A DNA stretch of 64,000 nucleotides, taken from assembly GCF_003426735.1 (NCBI RefSeq), contig NZ_QVON01000003.1:1-64000 (forward strand). The letters run 5' to 3'. The position numbers and the translations under genes are program-made. Source of the DNA: Arenibacter sp. P308M17 (GTDB taxonomy: Bacteria; Bacteroidota; Bacteroidia; Flavobacteriales; Flavobacteriaceae). This document shows positions 28,863 to 38,960 of this stretch, in pieces. The notes beneath the pieces were generated by a model. The model saw only the letters and a program-made list of their open reading frames with translations, was not told the origin of the DNA and did no database searches. Each line of letters starts with the position of its first letter. Within the stretch, counting starts at the first letter, position 1.

Positions 28863-30128
28863 ATGAAGCTTTTGGCCTGTTTAATTTGTTCTTTTTTTAT
28901 TTTATGCCTGTCCCCAATGCTATCCCAAACCAATTACGACGAAAACAAAGTGCCTCCCTTTGAGGTACCCGATCCGTTACTAACTTTTAACGGAAAAAAA
29001 ATCGAATCGGTTAAAAAATGGGAAAATACGAGACGGCCGGAGCTGCTTCACTTTTTTGAAAGCAATGTATATGGCAAGCTTCCAAAATCCCTTAAGATAG
29101 ATTCCTATACCATTTTAGAACAGGATAACAATGCCCTTAATGGAAAAGCCAAGCGCAAACAGGTGGAACTTACTTTTAAGAACAACAACAAAACATTGAG
29201 GTATACCATTTTGATCTATTTGCCAAAGCATATTGTGAAAGCTCCCATCTTTTTGGGCTATAATTTTTACGGCAACCACACCATAACGGAAGACAAAGCC
29301 GTATTGATATCAACGGCCTGGGCCAATAACAATGAATCGTTCGGCATAGAAAACAATACCTTGACCAAGGAATCCAGGGGAAAAAGAGCCCATCGTTGGG
29401 CAGTCGAAAAAATATTGGATGCCGGTTATGGCCTGGCTACCATCTACTACGGAGAAGTAGATCCGGATAAAAATGATTTCTCGGACGGGGTACACCACCT
29501 TATGTATCAACAAAACCAGAACAAGCCCAATCCTGAGGAATGGGGCAGTATTGCGGCTTGGAGTTGGGGCATGGTCAGGGCGTTGGATTATTTTGAAAAA
29601 GATCCTGATCTGGATGCTTCCAAGGTTATAGCCTTCGGCCATTCCCGCTTGGGCAAGACATCTCTTTGGGCCGGAGCCACGGATACCAGATTTGCCGGGG
29701 TAATTTCCAATGACTCCGGATGTGGGGGAGCGGCCCTGTCCAAAAGGAAATTTGGTGAAACCGTAGGCAGTATCAACAGTAGTTTTCCCCATTGGTTCTG
29801 TGATAATTTCAACCAATACAGCAATAATGAAGAAGCCCTGCCAGTAGACCAACACCAACTTTTGGCCCTTATAGCGCCAAGACCCCTGTATGTTGCCAGT
29901 GCAGAAGAAGACCAGTGGGCCGATCCCAGGGGCGAGTTCCTTGCTGCACATTATGCATCACAGGTCTACCATCTTTACGGTAAAAAAGGAATAGAATCCA
30001 TGGAAATGCCAAAGGCAAATGAGCCTATCCACAATACCGTTTCCTACCATATCCGTACCGGAAAACATGATGTTACCGACTACGACTGGAAAAACTACAT
30101 TGAGTGGGCCAATTCCTTTGTGAAATAG
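28863..30128 (+). CDS. CE15-like glucuronoyl esterase (alpha/beta hydrolase)
   Basis: 421 residues from the ATG at 28863 (the in-frame TTG at 28854 is less likely), with a signal peptide (MKLLACLICSFFILCLSPMLSQ). The nucleophile motif GHSRLGKTSLWAG and the catalytic histidine region PIHNTVSYHIRTGKHD match carbohydrate esterase family 15. That family cleaves 4-O-methyl-glucuronoyl esters that link hemicellulose to lignin or related uronate esters. The block VHHLMYQQNQ...WGSIAAWSWGMVRALDYF is also typical. No SusC/SusD or glycoside hydrolase gene is adjacent. Confidence 0.85.
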   Translation: MKLLACLICSFFILCLSPMLSQTNYDENKVPPFEVPDPLLTFNGKKIESVKKWENTRRPELLHFFESNVYGKLPKSLKIDSYTILEQDNNALNGKAKRKQVELTFKNNNKTLRYTILIYLPKHIVKAPIFLGYNFYGNHTITEDKAVLISTAWANNNESFGIENNTLTKESRGKRAHRWAVEKILDAGYGLATIYYGEVDPDKNDFSDGVHHLMYQQNQNKPNPEEWGSIAAWSWGMVRALDYFEKDPDLDASKVIAFGHSRLGKTSLWAGATDTRFAGVISNDSGCGGAALSKRKFGETVGSINSSFPHWFCDNFNQYSNNEEALPVDQHQLLALIAPRPLYVASAEEDQWADPRGEFLAAHYASQVYHLYGKKGIESMEMPKANEPIHNTVSYHIRTGKHDVTDYDWKNYIEWANSFVK

Positions 30129-30155
30129 TGGCGGACAATGTTGTTCCAAACCTAT

Positions 30156-30767
30156 TTAATCCAATAACTTTAATTCCTCAAAATTTTGGATATCCCTATC
30201 CCCATAGGTTAATGTCCAGCCCATGGAATTGGTGAGTACCAAAAATTTGGACAGCTCACTTAAGAGTCGGTTCTCCGCATTGGATCTTAAAGAGGAGGCC
30301 TCTATTTTTTTCAGCAGGGAGGTATTAATGTTGCGCTTAATTTTGTTGTAGTCCTCGGCATCGAACTGGTTTAAATAATCCGAAGTAACATCATAATATT
30401 CAAAATCGGGGTTAATTTTAATTTCAGGTGCAGGAATATCCTTTATTCGAAGTGTTTTGGTTTCCCCATCTATTTCAAATTTTATCAGACTTAGGTCATA
30501 GGCCACGATCACCTCGGCATTCACCACCACCAAAGCCTTTTTATGGGCAGTTATCAATGGGCCGAACAATTGCTGGGAATCCTTATAGTTATAAACCTCG
30601 GCAAAATGTCCTTCGGTTACGATCAATTTGGAAACATTGTTGATCTGCTCCTGAATAAGCATGGAATTCTCCTTTAAAATGGACTTTCTTTCATTGTCCT
30701 TAGAACAGGATCGAAAAATCAAAACAATGGCCAACGTAAATATAACACCAACAAAAAACCGTTTCAT
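30156..30767 (-). CDS. DUF4230 membrane-anchored protein
   Basis: 203 residues. An N-terminal membrane anchor (FFVGVIFTLAIVLIF) is followed by a mixed alpha/beta domain: VTEGHFAEVYNYK, KALVVVNAEVIVAYDLSLIKFEID, NPDFEYYDV. This fits the DUF4230 family, which is widespread and of unknown function. The gene converges with the esterase gene and lies 43 bases beyond the response regulator on the same strand, so it could be the third gene of that transcript. Confidence 0.8.
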   Translation of the reverse strand: MKRFFVGVIFTLAIVLIFRSCSKDNERKSILKENSMLIQEQINNVSKLIVTEGHFAEVYNYKDSQQLFGPLITAHKKALVVVNAEVIVAYDLSLIKFEIDGETKTLRIKDIPAPEIKINPDFEYYDVTSDYLNQFDAEDYNKIKRNINTSLLKKIEASSLRSNAENRLLSELSKFLVLTNSMGWTLTYGDRDIQNFEELKLLD

Positions 30768-30810
30768 ACCTTTAAATATATGCTATAATCCAACAATTAC
30801 CATACTAATT

Positions 30811-31461
30811 TTAAATTAGATTATTGCGTTTTGCCTTTTGCACCGCTTCCAGTTTACTATGCACTTGAAGTTTTGAATAGATATTTTCAATATGCTTACG
30901 TACGGTACTTGGGGATAAAAACAGATTTTCCGCAATTTTGGTATAACTAAGGCCTTTGGCCAGCTGTTCCAAAACCTCCACCTCCCGATTTGTAAGGAAA
31001 ACTTCTTCCTGTGTTGCAATATGGTCTATCGCCATAGGGTTTCTGAGTAACCGGAGGGTTCTAAGGGCTACGGAAGGAGTCATAGCCGCCCCTCCGTTAA
31101 GGGTATCCACAATTCCTTTGTACAAGGTATCCGGATCAACATCTTTTAACAAATAACCATCGGCCCCGGCCTTTATTGCATTAAAAATATTCTCATCATT
31201 ATCGAAAACGGTCAACATCACTACTTTTATCTGAGGGTACTTTGCCTTGATTCTTGTAGTTGCCCCTATACCGCCTAAAACGGGCATTTCTATATCCATC
31301 AGGATAAGATCCAAATGATGATCTTCCTCCAGTTTTTCCAAGCATTGCAGACCATTGACCGCTTTCCATTTCACTACTATGGCCTCAAAAAAGGCGAGCT
31401 TATCCCCTACTGCTTTCAACAGAAAAGAATTGTCGTCTACAATGGCTAATTTAATATTCAT
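30811..31461 (-). CDS. LuxR/NarL-type response regulator
   Basis: 216 residues. Receiver domain (residues 1-120) with acidic pocket IVDDN and phospho-acceptor in LILMDIEMPVLGG, followed by the switch and lysine in GYLLKDVD. C-terminal LuxR helix-turn-helix LTNREVEVLEQLAKGLSYTKIAENLFLSPSTVRKHIENIYSKL. It starts 2 bases after the stop of the histidine kinase gene and must be its partner. Targets unknown. Confidence 0.95.
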   Translation of the reverse strand: MNIKLAIVDDNSFLLKAVGDKLAFFEAIVVKWKAVNGLQCLEKLEEDHHLDLILMDIEMPVLGGIGATTRIKAKYPQIKVVMLTVFDNDENIFNAIKAGADGYLLKDVDPDTLYKGIVDTLNGGAAMTPSVALRTLRLLRNPMAIDHIATQEEVFLTNREVEVLEQLAKGLSYTKIAENLFLSPSTVRKHIENIYSKLQVHSKLEAVQKAKRNNLI

Positions 31462-31463
31462 TT

Positions 31464-33437
31464 TTATTCTCGGACAGGGACGTTAAAAACAACCGAAGTT
31501 CCTTGGCCCAACATGGAGGTTAACCTTAATTCGCTTTTTAGGTCCTTGGCTCTTTTTTGCATATTGGACAGGCCATTGCCCAACGTAACTTCAGACAGTT
31601 CAAAACCTACCCCGTTATCGGTCACTTCAACATGAAAAAAATCCATAGTTTTATGAATGCATACCTCCATAGTATGATCCAATCCCTCTCTGTCAACAAA
31701 GGCGTATTTTAGGGCGTTATTAACCGCTTCTTGAATGATTCGATATAAATTCACCCCTTCCTCAGCTGTGAAAGAATAGGTGGGGTCAATATCCGAATCT
31801 ACCGTGAAATCCAATTTCAAGTGTTCCGATGCCCTGTTTACCGTTGCCATAAAGATGTTTAATCTATATTGCAAGTCTTCAAAAGTGATGTTTTCCTTGT
31901 TCATGGCCCAGATCGTGTCCCTTAATTCATTGATCGTGGTTTTGGTGAACATCCCGATTTCATTTAATTTGTTCCCTATTTTATCCTCACCATTGGTTAA
32001 ACCATACTTTAAGGTATCTATGGAGGAAATTATAAAGGTTAATTGACTCCCTATATTATCGTGCAAGTCCCTTGATATCCTTAACCTCTGATCCTGTAAT
32101 CTATTTTGGGTCTCAATGTGGACCAAAGCTGTTTTTAATTCGTTTTCTTTTAACAGCTGCCTGTTCTTCAATCGTTGTTGCCCGTAAAAAAGATACCCTA
32201 TCAGCCCTAATAAAAGAGCAAGGGAAAGCAGACCGTAAATTAGATTGTTTTTTTTATTGATCTCCAATCTATTTTGTGCCAATTGCAATTGTTGTTCGGA
32301 CAATTCCTTCTCTTTTTTTTCAGCCCTATATTTTGCCTCCAACTCAAAAATGGCCTTGGTTTTGGCCATTTGGAACAAACTATCTTTTTTAGCAATTAAC
32401 GCTTTCCCGGTACTATAGGCCAGATCGGTATTCCCTTTTTGATAATAGGCTTCAGATAGCAATTGCAGGGCATTCACCTCAAACTCCTTAAAATCTTTCT
32501 GCCGGGCTACTTCCAAGGCTAAGGCCAATTGGGCTATGGCAAAATCATATCTCTTAAAACCCAATTGGTTTTTTGCAAAACCTATCCTAGTATTGGTTAG
32601 TTCATAGTCGTTGTTATCTATAGTAAACATTTCTATGGCCTCCAAATAAATTTTCTCGGCTTTTCCATGTTGGCCCAAACTATCTTCCGCTACTGCAACA
32701 TTGTTCAACATATATGGCACATATCTATTGTACCCTAATTTTTTATACCCCTCCGCCGCATCAAGGGAATAACCAATGGCATCCTCAAATCTTTTTAAAC
32801 GCAACATTGCCGAACCTATATTACCGGTAGTTACCGTAACCCCGAAGGCATTCTTATTCCTTTTATATAATTCAAGGGCTTGTTGGTAGTAGTCCAACAC
32901 CATTGCATATTCTCCCTGCTTTTTATACACAATGCCAATATTGCCCAATACCATGGGAATGAGGTCCGGATCTGTGGCATTGTTCCCATAAATTCCCAAT
33001 GCCTTAAAATAATGCTCTAAAGAAGTTTCAAAATTTCCCCGTTCATCCTCTATAATCCCTAAATTATTATGGGTATCTGCCAAACCAATACTATCTGCCC
33101 TTAGATAATTGATGGAAAGACTTTTAGAGTGGTAATAAATGGCACTATCATACTCTGTTTTGGCCTGATAAGCACTGGCTATAGAGTTATAGGCCGATGC
33201 ATACAGTTTTTTTTGATCCGTTTTTTTCGATTCCAATAACGCAGTCCTGGCATAGGCCAATGCACTATCCAAGTGTATGTTCCTGTAATACCAAGAAATC
33301 TCGTTCAACGTACCTACGAGGAGTTCCCCGTTTTGGGTTTTTGAAACCTTCAAAAGGCTGTCCAGCTTTTCTTGCTGAGCACAACATTTTAATATCGTTA
33401 GAACGGCCAACAAAAAAATTAGACCTTGCCTTTTCAT
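31464..33437 (-). CDS. TPR-containing sensor histidine kinase (HisKA_3)
   Basis: 657 residues. Signal peptide (MKRQGLIFLLAVLTILKCCAQ), then about seven tetratricopeptide repeats in the periplasm (for example NNLGIIEDERGNFETSLEHYFKALGIYG). A coiled coil (KAIFELEAKYRAEKKEKELSEQQ) is followed by one transmembrane span (LIYGLLSLALLLGLIGYLFYG), a HisKA_3 dimerisation domain with the phospho-histidine in SRDLHDNIGSQL, and a HATPase domain (RIIQEAVNNALKYA, VTDNGVGFE, GLSNMQKRA). Typical NarX-like Bacteroidetes kinase. The signal is not evident. Confidence 0.93.
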   Translation of the reverse strand: MKRQGLIFLLAVLTILKCCAQQEKLDSLLKVSKTQNGELLVGTLNEISWYYRNIHLDSALAYARTALLESKKTDQKKLYASAYNSIASAYQAKTEYDSAIYYHSKSLSINYLRADSIGLADTHNNLGIIEDERGNFETSLEHYFKALGIYGNNATDPDLIPMVLGNIGIVYKKQGEYAMVLDYYQQALELYKRNKNAFGVTVTTGNIGSAMLRLKRFEDAIGYSLDAAEGYKKLGYNRYVPYMLNNVAVAEDSLGQHGKAEKIYLEAIEMFTIDNNDYELTNTRIGFAKNQLGFKRYDFAIAQLALALEVARQKDFKEFEVNALQLLSEAYYQKGNTDLAYSTGKALIAKKDSLFQMAKTKAIFELEAKYRAEKKEKELSEQQLQLAQNRLEINKKNNLIYGLLSLALLLGLIGYLFYGQQRLKNRQLLKENELKTALVHIETQNRLQDQRLRISRDLHDNIGSQLTFIISSIDTLKYGLTNGEDKIGNKLNEIGMFTKTTINELRDTIWAMNKENITFEDLQYRLNIFMATVNRASEHLKLDFTVDSDIDPTYSFTAEEGVNLYRIIQEAVNNALKYAFVDREGLDHTMEVCIHKTMDFFHVEVTDNGVGFELSEVTLGNGLSNMQKRAKDLKSELRLTSMLGQGTSVVFNVPVRE

Positions 33438-33590
33438 TAGTACAATTATCGTAAAAAATTCTAATTTATACTATGAAAGCGCTTAAGTTTTCTGCTTTGG
33501 TTCTTTTAGCTGCCATACAACTTTGGCTATATTTCCCTAAACACTTTTATTTGACGAAATATTGATTATAAAATATTCCTAAAATAAAAT

Positions 33591-33833
33591 TTAAACTGTT
33601 GCTTTAATTTGATCAATCAATGATTCCCTAAGATTATACCTTATAAAACTATATCTCTTTAATCTCTTTTCCCTGGCAGCAAAGGCGTTACGATGAAGTA
33701 CTATACATTCCTGATAATACCCAACAAGTTCCCTATGGGCTTTTTTCAATGCATTATTTCTATTATTGAAATATAACCATGCTATCAAAGCTAAGGCCAT
33801 AGCGGATAGAACTATCAAAATTGAAACTAACAT
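33591..33833 (-). CDS. Small membrane protein, unrecognised
   Basis: 80 residues: one N-terminal transmembrane segment (VSILIVLSAMALALIAWLYF), then a basic helix rich in Arg/Lys (KKAHRELVGYYQECIVLHRNAFAAREKRLKRY). I do not recognise a family. Support is moderate: good hydrophobic profile and a gene-sized gap around it. A 10-bp inverted repeat (33863-33872/33920-33929) lies upstream. Confidence 0.5.
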   Translation of the reverse strand: MLVSILIVLSAMALALIAWLYFNNRNNALKKAHRELVGYYQECIVLHRNAFAAREKRLKRYSFIRYNLRESLIDQIKATV

Positions 33834-34045
33834 GCTTTTGTTATTATATACAGAATATTATTAAACGTGGGTTTCATTTAAAAATTAAAAAAGCCCATTG
33901 ACGATTAAAAATAAATTAGACCCACGTTTGTTTTAATAAATTAATCCCGATACTGTAAACCCATATCCATATCTAAACTTGTATATTCTCTTGGGATCTA
34001 GGAGTAAGTCGCTTTAATTCCCCATATTACCACCAGCGGTATTCT

Positions 34046-35098
34046 TTACTTGCCCAAGGCTTCGTTGGTATGGTAATCAAGCAACTTTTTACCTGCCAAA
34101 TACATTCCTTCTGCGTATTTACCTCCATCCGGCTCAAGCCATTTGGTGGTTTGGCTGTAATTATCCCCTCTAATGGATACGATCGGGTTCAATAAAGTGG
34201 CCGTAGCCTGGGTTTGCGTTGAATAGGCTACAATCTTCTCCTTTTGCAATACCCCGTCAATTTCCAGATCCGATTTCATTCCACCCAAATATTGCGATTC
34301 CGGGCTGCCTCCAATTTTCATTTTGCCACGTGTAAAATTTACATAACTGGCAAGTCCGACCGCCTGCTTGGATTTATCGAACATACTAGTTATCCCTGCC
34401 GAGGTTTTTTCATCGGTAACAGTATAAGAGTTGGCCAATCTATAATTCACAAAGAGTTTTACCTTGGCTTGGTTGCCTATATTCCAATCGGTCCCCAAGG
34501 CCGAAAAAACATATACCAATGAGACATCTGCTATAAGTGCATCATCCAGTTCCTTGGATAAATTTTGGGCAGTCTTATCAAATCCGTCCAATTTGGAGGA
34601 AAAGGCATTTCTATCCTTATAGTAATACGAGTAATTTGTTGGAACAACTGCAATAATCCCCGTCATATCGGTTTCAAACAGCATAGGGCCAACTGCCTTT
34701 TCCCAGCCTTTAAAGCTATCTGTTTTCCCTGCCTCTTCAAAAGATATAATTTCATATCCCTTATTTTTGAACTCCGAAACAAACTCCGTGTATAATTGAT
34801 CTGTTTTTGCCTGAATGGCATCTTTATCCAGGGACGCCAGACCAACGGCCGCTTTTGCCTTTGCCGCATTTTTAATGCTTCGGCCAAATCCGCCCGCTTC
34901 TTTTTTATCGACAGCTTCCTTATAAATTTCAAAATTTACAGTGAAGCTGGAAATGAATATTTTCTTTGATCCATCAGCAATATTATTGGCTTTAAAGCCA
35001 TCATCCTTTGGTTTAAACTCACCCAATTGCTGTGCCCGAACCGAGACCACAACAAAAAGAAAAACTATTAGGTGTAAAAAATTAAATTTTGATTTCAT
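34046..35098 (-). CDS. Secreted protein of unknown function
   Basis: 350 residues with a signal peptide (FLHLIVFLFVVVSVRAQ). The mature part alternates strands and helices and contains a Lys/Ala-rich helix (KEAGGFGRSIKNAAKAKAAVGLASLDK) and VSLVYVFSALGTDWNIGNQAKVKLFVNYRLA. The last part holds STQTQATATLLNPIVSIRGDNYS. I do not recognise the family; a periplasmic or envelope location is the only inference. Lone gene on the minus strand. Confidence 0.65.
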   Translation of the reverse strand: MKSKFNFLHLIVFLFVVVSVRAQQLGEFKPKDDGFKANNIADGSKKIFISSFTVNFEIYKEAVDKKEAGGFGRSIKNAAKAKAAVGLASLDKDAIQAKTDQLYTEFVSEFKNKGYEIISFEEAGKTDSFKGWEKAVGPMLFETDMTGIIAVVPTNYSYYYKDRNAFSSKLDGFDKTAQNLSKELDDALIADVSLVYVFSALGTDWNIGNQAKVKLFVNYRLANSYTVTDEKTSAGITSMFDKSKQAVGLASYVNFTRGKMKIGGSPESQYLGGMKSDLEIDGVLQKEKIVAYSTQTQATATLLNPIVSIRGDNYSQTTKWLEPDGGKYAEGMYLAGKKLLDYHTNEALGK

Positions 35099-35178
35099 GA
35101 AGTTTAAGGTTTAAATTATTTACCACAAACCTCCAATAAAAAAGAAAGCAAAACCATAAGGCAATTGCCCTATTCCGA

Positions 35179-36135
35179 TCAAAACCCCATAAAAGGAAAC
35201 TGCTTTTGAAGTAGAAACATCCTTTCATTAAGATGCTGTAGAAATTTTTGATGCTTTTCCGACTCCATATCAAAAGGGCGGTGCAGCAATCCTTTTTGAA
35301 TAGCTTCCACTTGATCCATGGTCTTAAAGGACGTTTCGGAAATCCATACCCTTTTAAATTTTTCCCAGATGTAGCTAATCGCCAGATCATTGGGATGCAC
35401 CATATCAGTCGCAAAAAAACGATAGTCCCTAAGTTCGTCCATCATAATTTCATAACTCGGAAAATAAAGCCCCCTAGTACCCAATGGGGGGCTACAGAGC
35501 ATCCCGTGTAGGGCCGTAATGAGGTGCGATTTGCTTCTTTGATTTTCAATAAACCCGTCTTTTAGGTGCCGAACAGGGGAAATGGTAAACACAATGGCTG
35601 TCCCATGGTTTATTGTTTCAATTTTTTGTACCATCCTCTGTAGACTGGCACTGATACCATCAACGCTTAGCAGGCGTTTCCCAAACTCCTTTTGCGGCAC
35701 TTTATGACAATTTGCCACAACCTGATTCCCTTTTTCATGTTGATATACCCATGCGGTACCCAAAGTAATTATTATGTGGGAAGCCTCCTTTAAGTACCTA
35801 AAAGTAATGGAAAGCGCATCGTTCAAACGCTTTAAAAGTTCCTCTTTGGAGCCTGAACTCAAATCTGAATGGGCATCAAAACAATACCAGCGACCGTTTA
35901 ATTGAAAGATATCCCTTTCCGAATAATCATATTGGTCTATAGCCTTCTGAACCAAATTTTCGATGGCCAAAGGATGAAACAATATTCCAAATGGATTTTG
36001 TAGGGTCTGAAATTTATAATACCCCAACTTGGCCCCTATATTGTTGGCAAAACAAGACCCCAGTACCACTAACCGACTGTTATAATCAATCCGGTCTTCC
36101 GCTTCTTTTAGAGGTACAGGTGTTTGAAGTTTCAT
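35179..36135 (-). CDS. GSCFA domain protein
   Basis: 318 residues. Named for the motif that is clearly present here, VVLGSCFANNIGAKL (about residues 29-43), together with HIIITLGTAWVYQ, NCHKVPQKEFGKRLLS, FTISPVRHLKDGF and FPSYEIMMDELRDYRFFATDMVHPND. The order G-S near the start and D-x-x-H near the end resembles SGNH hydrolases, so an esterase role is possible. No signal peptide. Lies 78 bases downstream of alaS on the same strand. Confidence 0.9.
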   Translation of the reverse strand: MKLQTPVPLKEAEDRIDYNSRLVVLGSCFANNIGAKLGYYKFQTLQNPFGILFHPLAIENLVQKAIDQYDYSERDIFQLNGRWYCFDAHSDLSSGSKEELLKRLNDALSITFRYLKEASHIIITLGTAWVYQHEKGNQVVANCHKVPQKEFGKRLLSVDGISASLQRMVQKIETINHGTAIVFTISPVRHLKDGFIENQRSKSHLITALHGMLCSPPLGTRGLYFPSYEIMMDELRDYRFFATDMVHPNDLAISYIWEKFKRVWISETSFKTMDQVEAIQKGLLHRPFDMESEKHQKFLQHLNERMFLLQKQFPFMGF

Positions 36136-36213
36136 GGTTCAATTTTAAACATTTCCTTCCTTAAGAAGCTTTAAGTCCTCCTTAATAGTATACAAATTTT
36201 AAGGTCATTACAG

Positions 36214-38856
36214 TTATCCCGATACAATATAGTTCTTTGCTTTCTTTAGCGCCTCTTCAATCCCACCCGGGTTTTTACCTCCTGCGGTAGCAAAAAACGG
36301 TTGTCCGCCCCCACCTCCTTGAATATATTTTCCAAGCTCCCGAACTATGGTTCCGGCATTCAATTTCCTATCTTCCACCACTTCTTTAGAGATATAACAG
36401 GACAAAAATGCTTTCCCTTCGTCCTCGGAAGCAAAAAGTAAAAATAGGTCCTTCCTATTCTGTCCTATCTCAAAGGAAATATCCTTTATACCTCCAGCAT
36501 CCAAATCTACTTTCTTGGCCAGAAACTGGATTCCGTTTACTTCAGCAAGTTCACTGAGCAACTCTCCCTTCAAGCTTTTAGCTTTTTCTTTTAAGAGGTT
36601 TTCCACTTCTTTTTTCAGCCTTAAATTTTCTTCCTGCAAAGTTATTAAGGCCTTGACAGGTTCCTGGGAATTGTTCAAAAGCTCCTTAACTTCCAAGAGG
36701 GTGTTGTTGCTTTCTGTATAAAAATCCTTAACGGCATCCGAGGTTATGGCCTCTATTCTGCGTATTCCTGCGGCCACGGCCCCTTCAGACCTAATTTTAA
36801 AATGCCATATATCGGCCGTATTCCGTACATGGGTACCCCCGCAAAGTTCTATGGACCGGCCAAAGCGAACGGTTCTGACGGCATCGCCGTATTTTTCTCC
36901 GAACAGTGCCATTGCCCCTTGCTCCAAAGCCTTTTCCATTGGGACATTGCGCTGTTCCTCCAAAGGAAGTCCATTGTTTATCCGCGCATTGACAAAACTT
37001 TCGATTGCTGCCAATTCATCCGCACTAAGTTTGGCAAAATGGGAAAAATCGAAACGCAGGTATTTGGAATGCACGGCCGAACCTTTCTGTTCCACATGTG
37101 TCCCTAGAATTTCACGTAGGGCCTGGTGCAATAAATGCGTAGCGGTATGATTACATTCGGTGCGTCTGCGCTGGGCTGCGTCTACCACTGCCTTAAATTT
37201 ATCCGTAGTATCCCTAGGTAAATTTTTTGCAAAATGGACAATCTCGTTATTTTCCTTTTTGGTATCCAATATATATACCACGTCCCCATTGGGGGCTTCC
37301 AAATATCCCTTGTCCCCAACCTGTCCTCCCCCTTCGGGGTAAAACGGGGTTAGGTTGAATACGATCTGATATTGCTCCCCTTCCTTTTTGGAAGTTACCT
37401 TTCTATATTTTACAATTTTTACCGAGGTTTCCAAATTATCGTACCCTACAAATTCCTGCTGAGGATCCTCTGCAAGAACTATCCAATCCTCTTTGGTTAC
37501 TTCTGATGCCGATCTGGAACGGTCCTTTTGCTCCTTCATGGCCGTTTCAAACCCTTTTTCATCCAGATCAAATCCTCTTTCACTTAATATAAGCGCTGTT
37601 AAATCGATCGGAAACCCAAAGGTATCGTATAGCTCGAAGGCCTTTCTCCCATCTATTTTCTTGCCCTTGTTTTCTGCCACAATATTGTCCAACAATAATA
37701 ATCCCTGGTCCAAGGTCTTCAAAAATGAGTGTTCCTCCTCTTTTACCACATTTTCTATTAACTGACGTTGGTCCTTAAGCTCTGGAAAGGATTTTCCCAT
37801 GGTTTCGGAAAGCACCTTTACCAATTGGAACATAAATGGCTCCCTGGTCATTAAAAATGTAAATCCGTAACGAATGGCCCTTCTCAAAATTCTACGTATT
37901 ACATAGCCCGCTCCGGTATTACTCGGCAACTGTCCGTCCGCAATGGAAAAAGATACCGCCCGTATATGATCGGTAATTACCCTTATGGCAATACTTACTT
38001 CCTCATCCTTCCCATATTTGGAATTGGTAATAGTCTCTATCTCTCTGATAATCGGGGTAAAAACATCGGTGTCGTAATTGGACTGCTTTCCCTGCATTAC
38101 CATACACAAACGCTCAAAACCCATTCCTGTATCCACATGTTTTGCCGGCAAGGTTTCCAACTGGCCGTTGGCTTTCCTATTGTACTGCACAAATACCAGG
38201 TTCCAAATTTCCACGACCTGCGGATGGTCTTGGTTGACAAGAGTTGCACCGGAAACCTTTGCCTTTTCCTCGGGCGAACGGATATCCACGTGTATTTCCG
38301 AACATGGCCCGCAGGGTCCTTGGTCTCCCATTTCCCAAAAATTATCCTTCTTGTTCCCTAAAAGAATCCTTTCCTTATCCACAATTCCGCTCCAAAGCTC
38401 AAGGGCCTCGGTATCCAGATCCAACCTATCGACATCCTTGCTTCCTTCAAAAACGGTTACATAAAGGCTCTCCCTATCAATTTTGCACACTTCGGTTAAA
38501 AACTCCCATGCCCAGGCAATGGCCTCGGCCTTAAAGTACCCTTCTCCCGGACGGGCAGGATCACCAAAACTCCAGTTCCCCAACATCTCGAACATAGTAT
38601 GGTGGTAGGTATCCTTTCCTACCTCTTCCAAATCGTTGTGCTTGCCACTTACCCGAAGGCATTTTTGGGTATCGGCCACACGAGGGTACTTAGGCACCGA
38701 GTTTCCTAGGAAAAACTCCTTAAACTGGTTCATACCCGCATTGGTGAACATTAAAGTGGGATCATCTTTAATGACCATAGGTGCCGAAGGAACAATTTTA
38801 TGTGCTTTTTCCTTAAAAAATTCTAAAAACTTGGTTCTAATTTCTTGGGATTTCAT
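36214..38856 (-). CDS. alaS: Alanyl-tRNA synthetase
   Basis: 880 residues, full length. Catalytic core begins with the class II block [15 protein letters not shown]. The editing domain carries the metal site [18 protein letters not shown] and [11 protein letters not shown], which hydrolyses Ser- and Gly-tRNA-Ala. The C-terminal coiled coil and oligomerisation domain end with [17 protein letters not shown]. Divergent from the M23 peptidase gene, with about 100 bases between them for both promoters. Confidence 0.97.
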   Translation of the reverse strand: MKSQEIRTKFLEFFKEKAHKIVPSAPMVIKDDPTLMFTNAGMNQFKEFFLGNSVPKYPRVADTQKCLRVSGKHNDLEEVGKDTYHHTMFEMLGNWSFGDPARPGEGYFKAEAIAWAWEFLTEVCKIDRESLYVTVFEGSKDVDRLDLDTEALELWSGIVDKERILLGNKKDNFWEMGDQGPCGPCSEIHVDIRSPEEKAKVSGATLVNQDHPQVVEIWNLVFVQYNRKANGQLETLPAKHVDTGMGFERLCMVMQGKQSNYDTDVFTPIIREIETITNSKYGKDEEVSIAIRVITDHIRAVSFSIADGQLPSNTGAGYVIRRILRRAIRYGFTFLMTREPFMFQLVKVLSETMGKSFPELKDQRQLIENVVKEEEHSFLKTLDQGLLLLDNIVAENKGKKIDGRKAFELYDTFGFPIDLTALILSERGFDLDEKGFETAMKEQKDRSRSASEVTKEDWIVLAEDPQQEFVGYDNLETSVKIVKYRKVTSKKEGEQYQIVFNLTPFYPEGGGQVGDKGYLEAPNGDVVYILDTKKENNEIVHFAKNLPRDTTDKFKAVVDAAQRRRTECNHTATHLLHQALREILGTHVEQKGSAVHSKYLRFDFSHFAKLSADELAAIESFVNARINNGLPLEEQRNVPMEKALEQGAMALFGEKYGDAVRTVRFGRSIELCGGTHVRNTADIWHFKIRSEGAVAAGIRRIEAITSDAVKDFYTESNNTLLEVKELLNNSQEPVKALITLQEENLRLKKEVENLLKEKAKSLKGELLSELAEVNGIQFLAKKVDLDAGGIKDISFEIGQNRKDLFLLFASEDEGKAFLSCYISKEVVEDRKLNAGTIVRELGKYIQGGGGGQPFFATAGGKNPGGIEEALKKAKNYIVSG

Positions 38857-38960
38857 GTATATTGGTAAGCTTTTTATATATTTAACGGTTATTAGAAAAC
38901 ATTATGCAACTTTGTAAGTTATCTATGAAAACGACCACAAAAATAGGATAAATTAGATAC

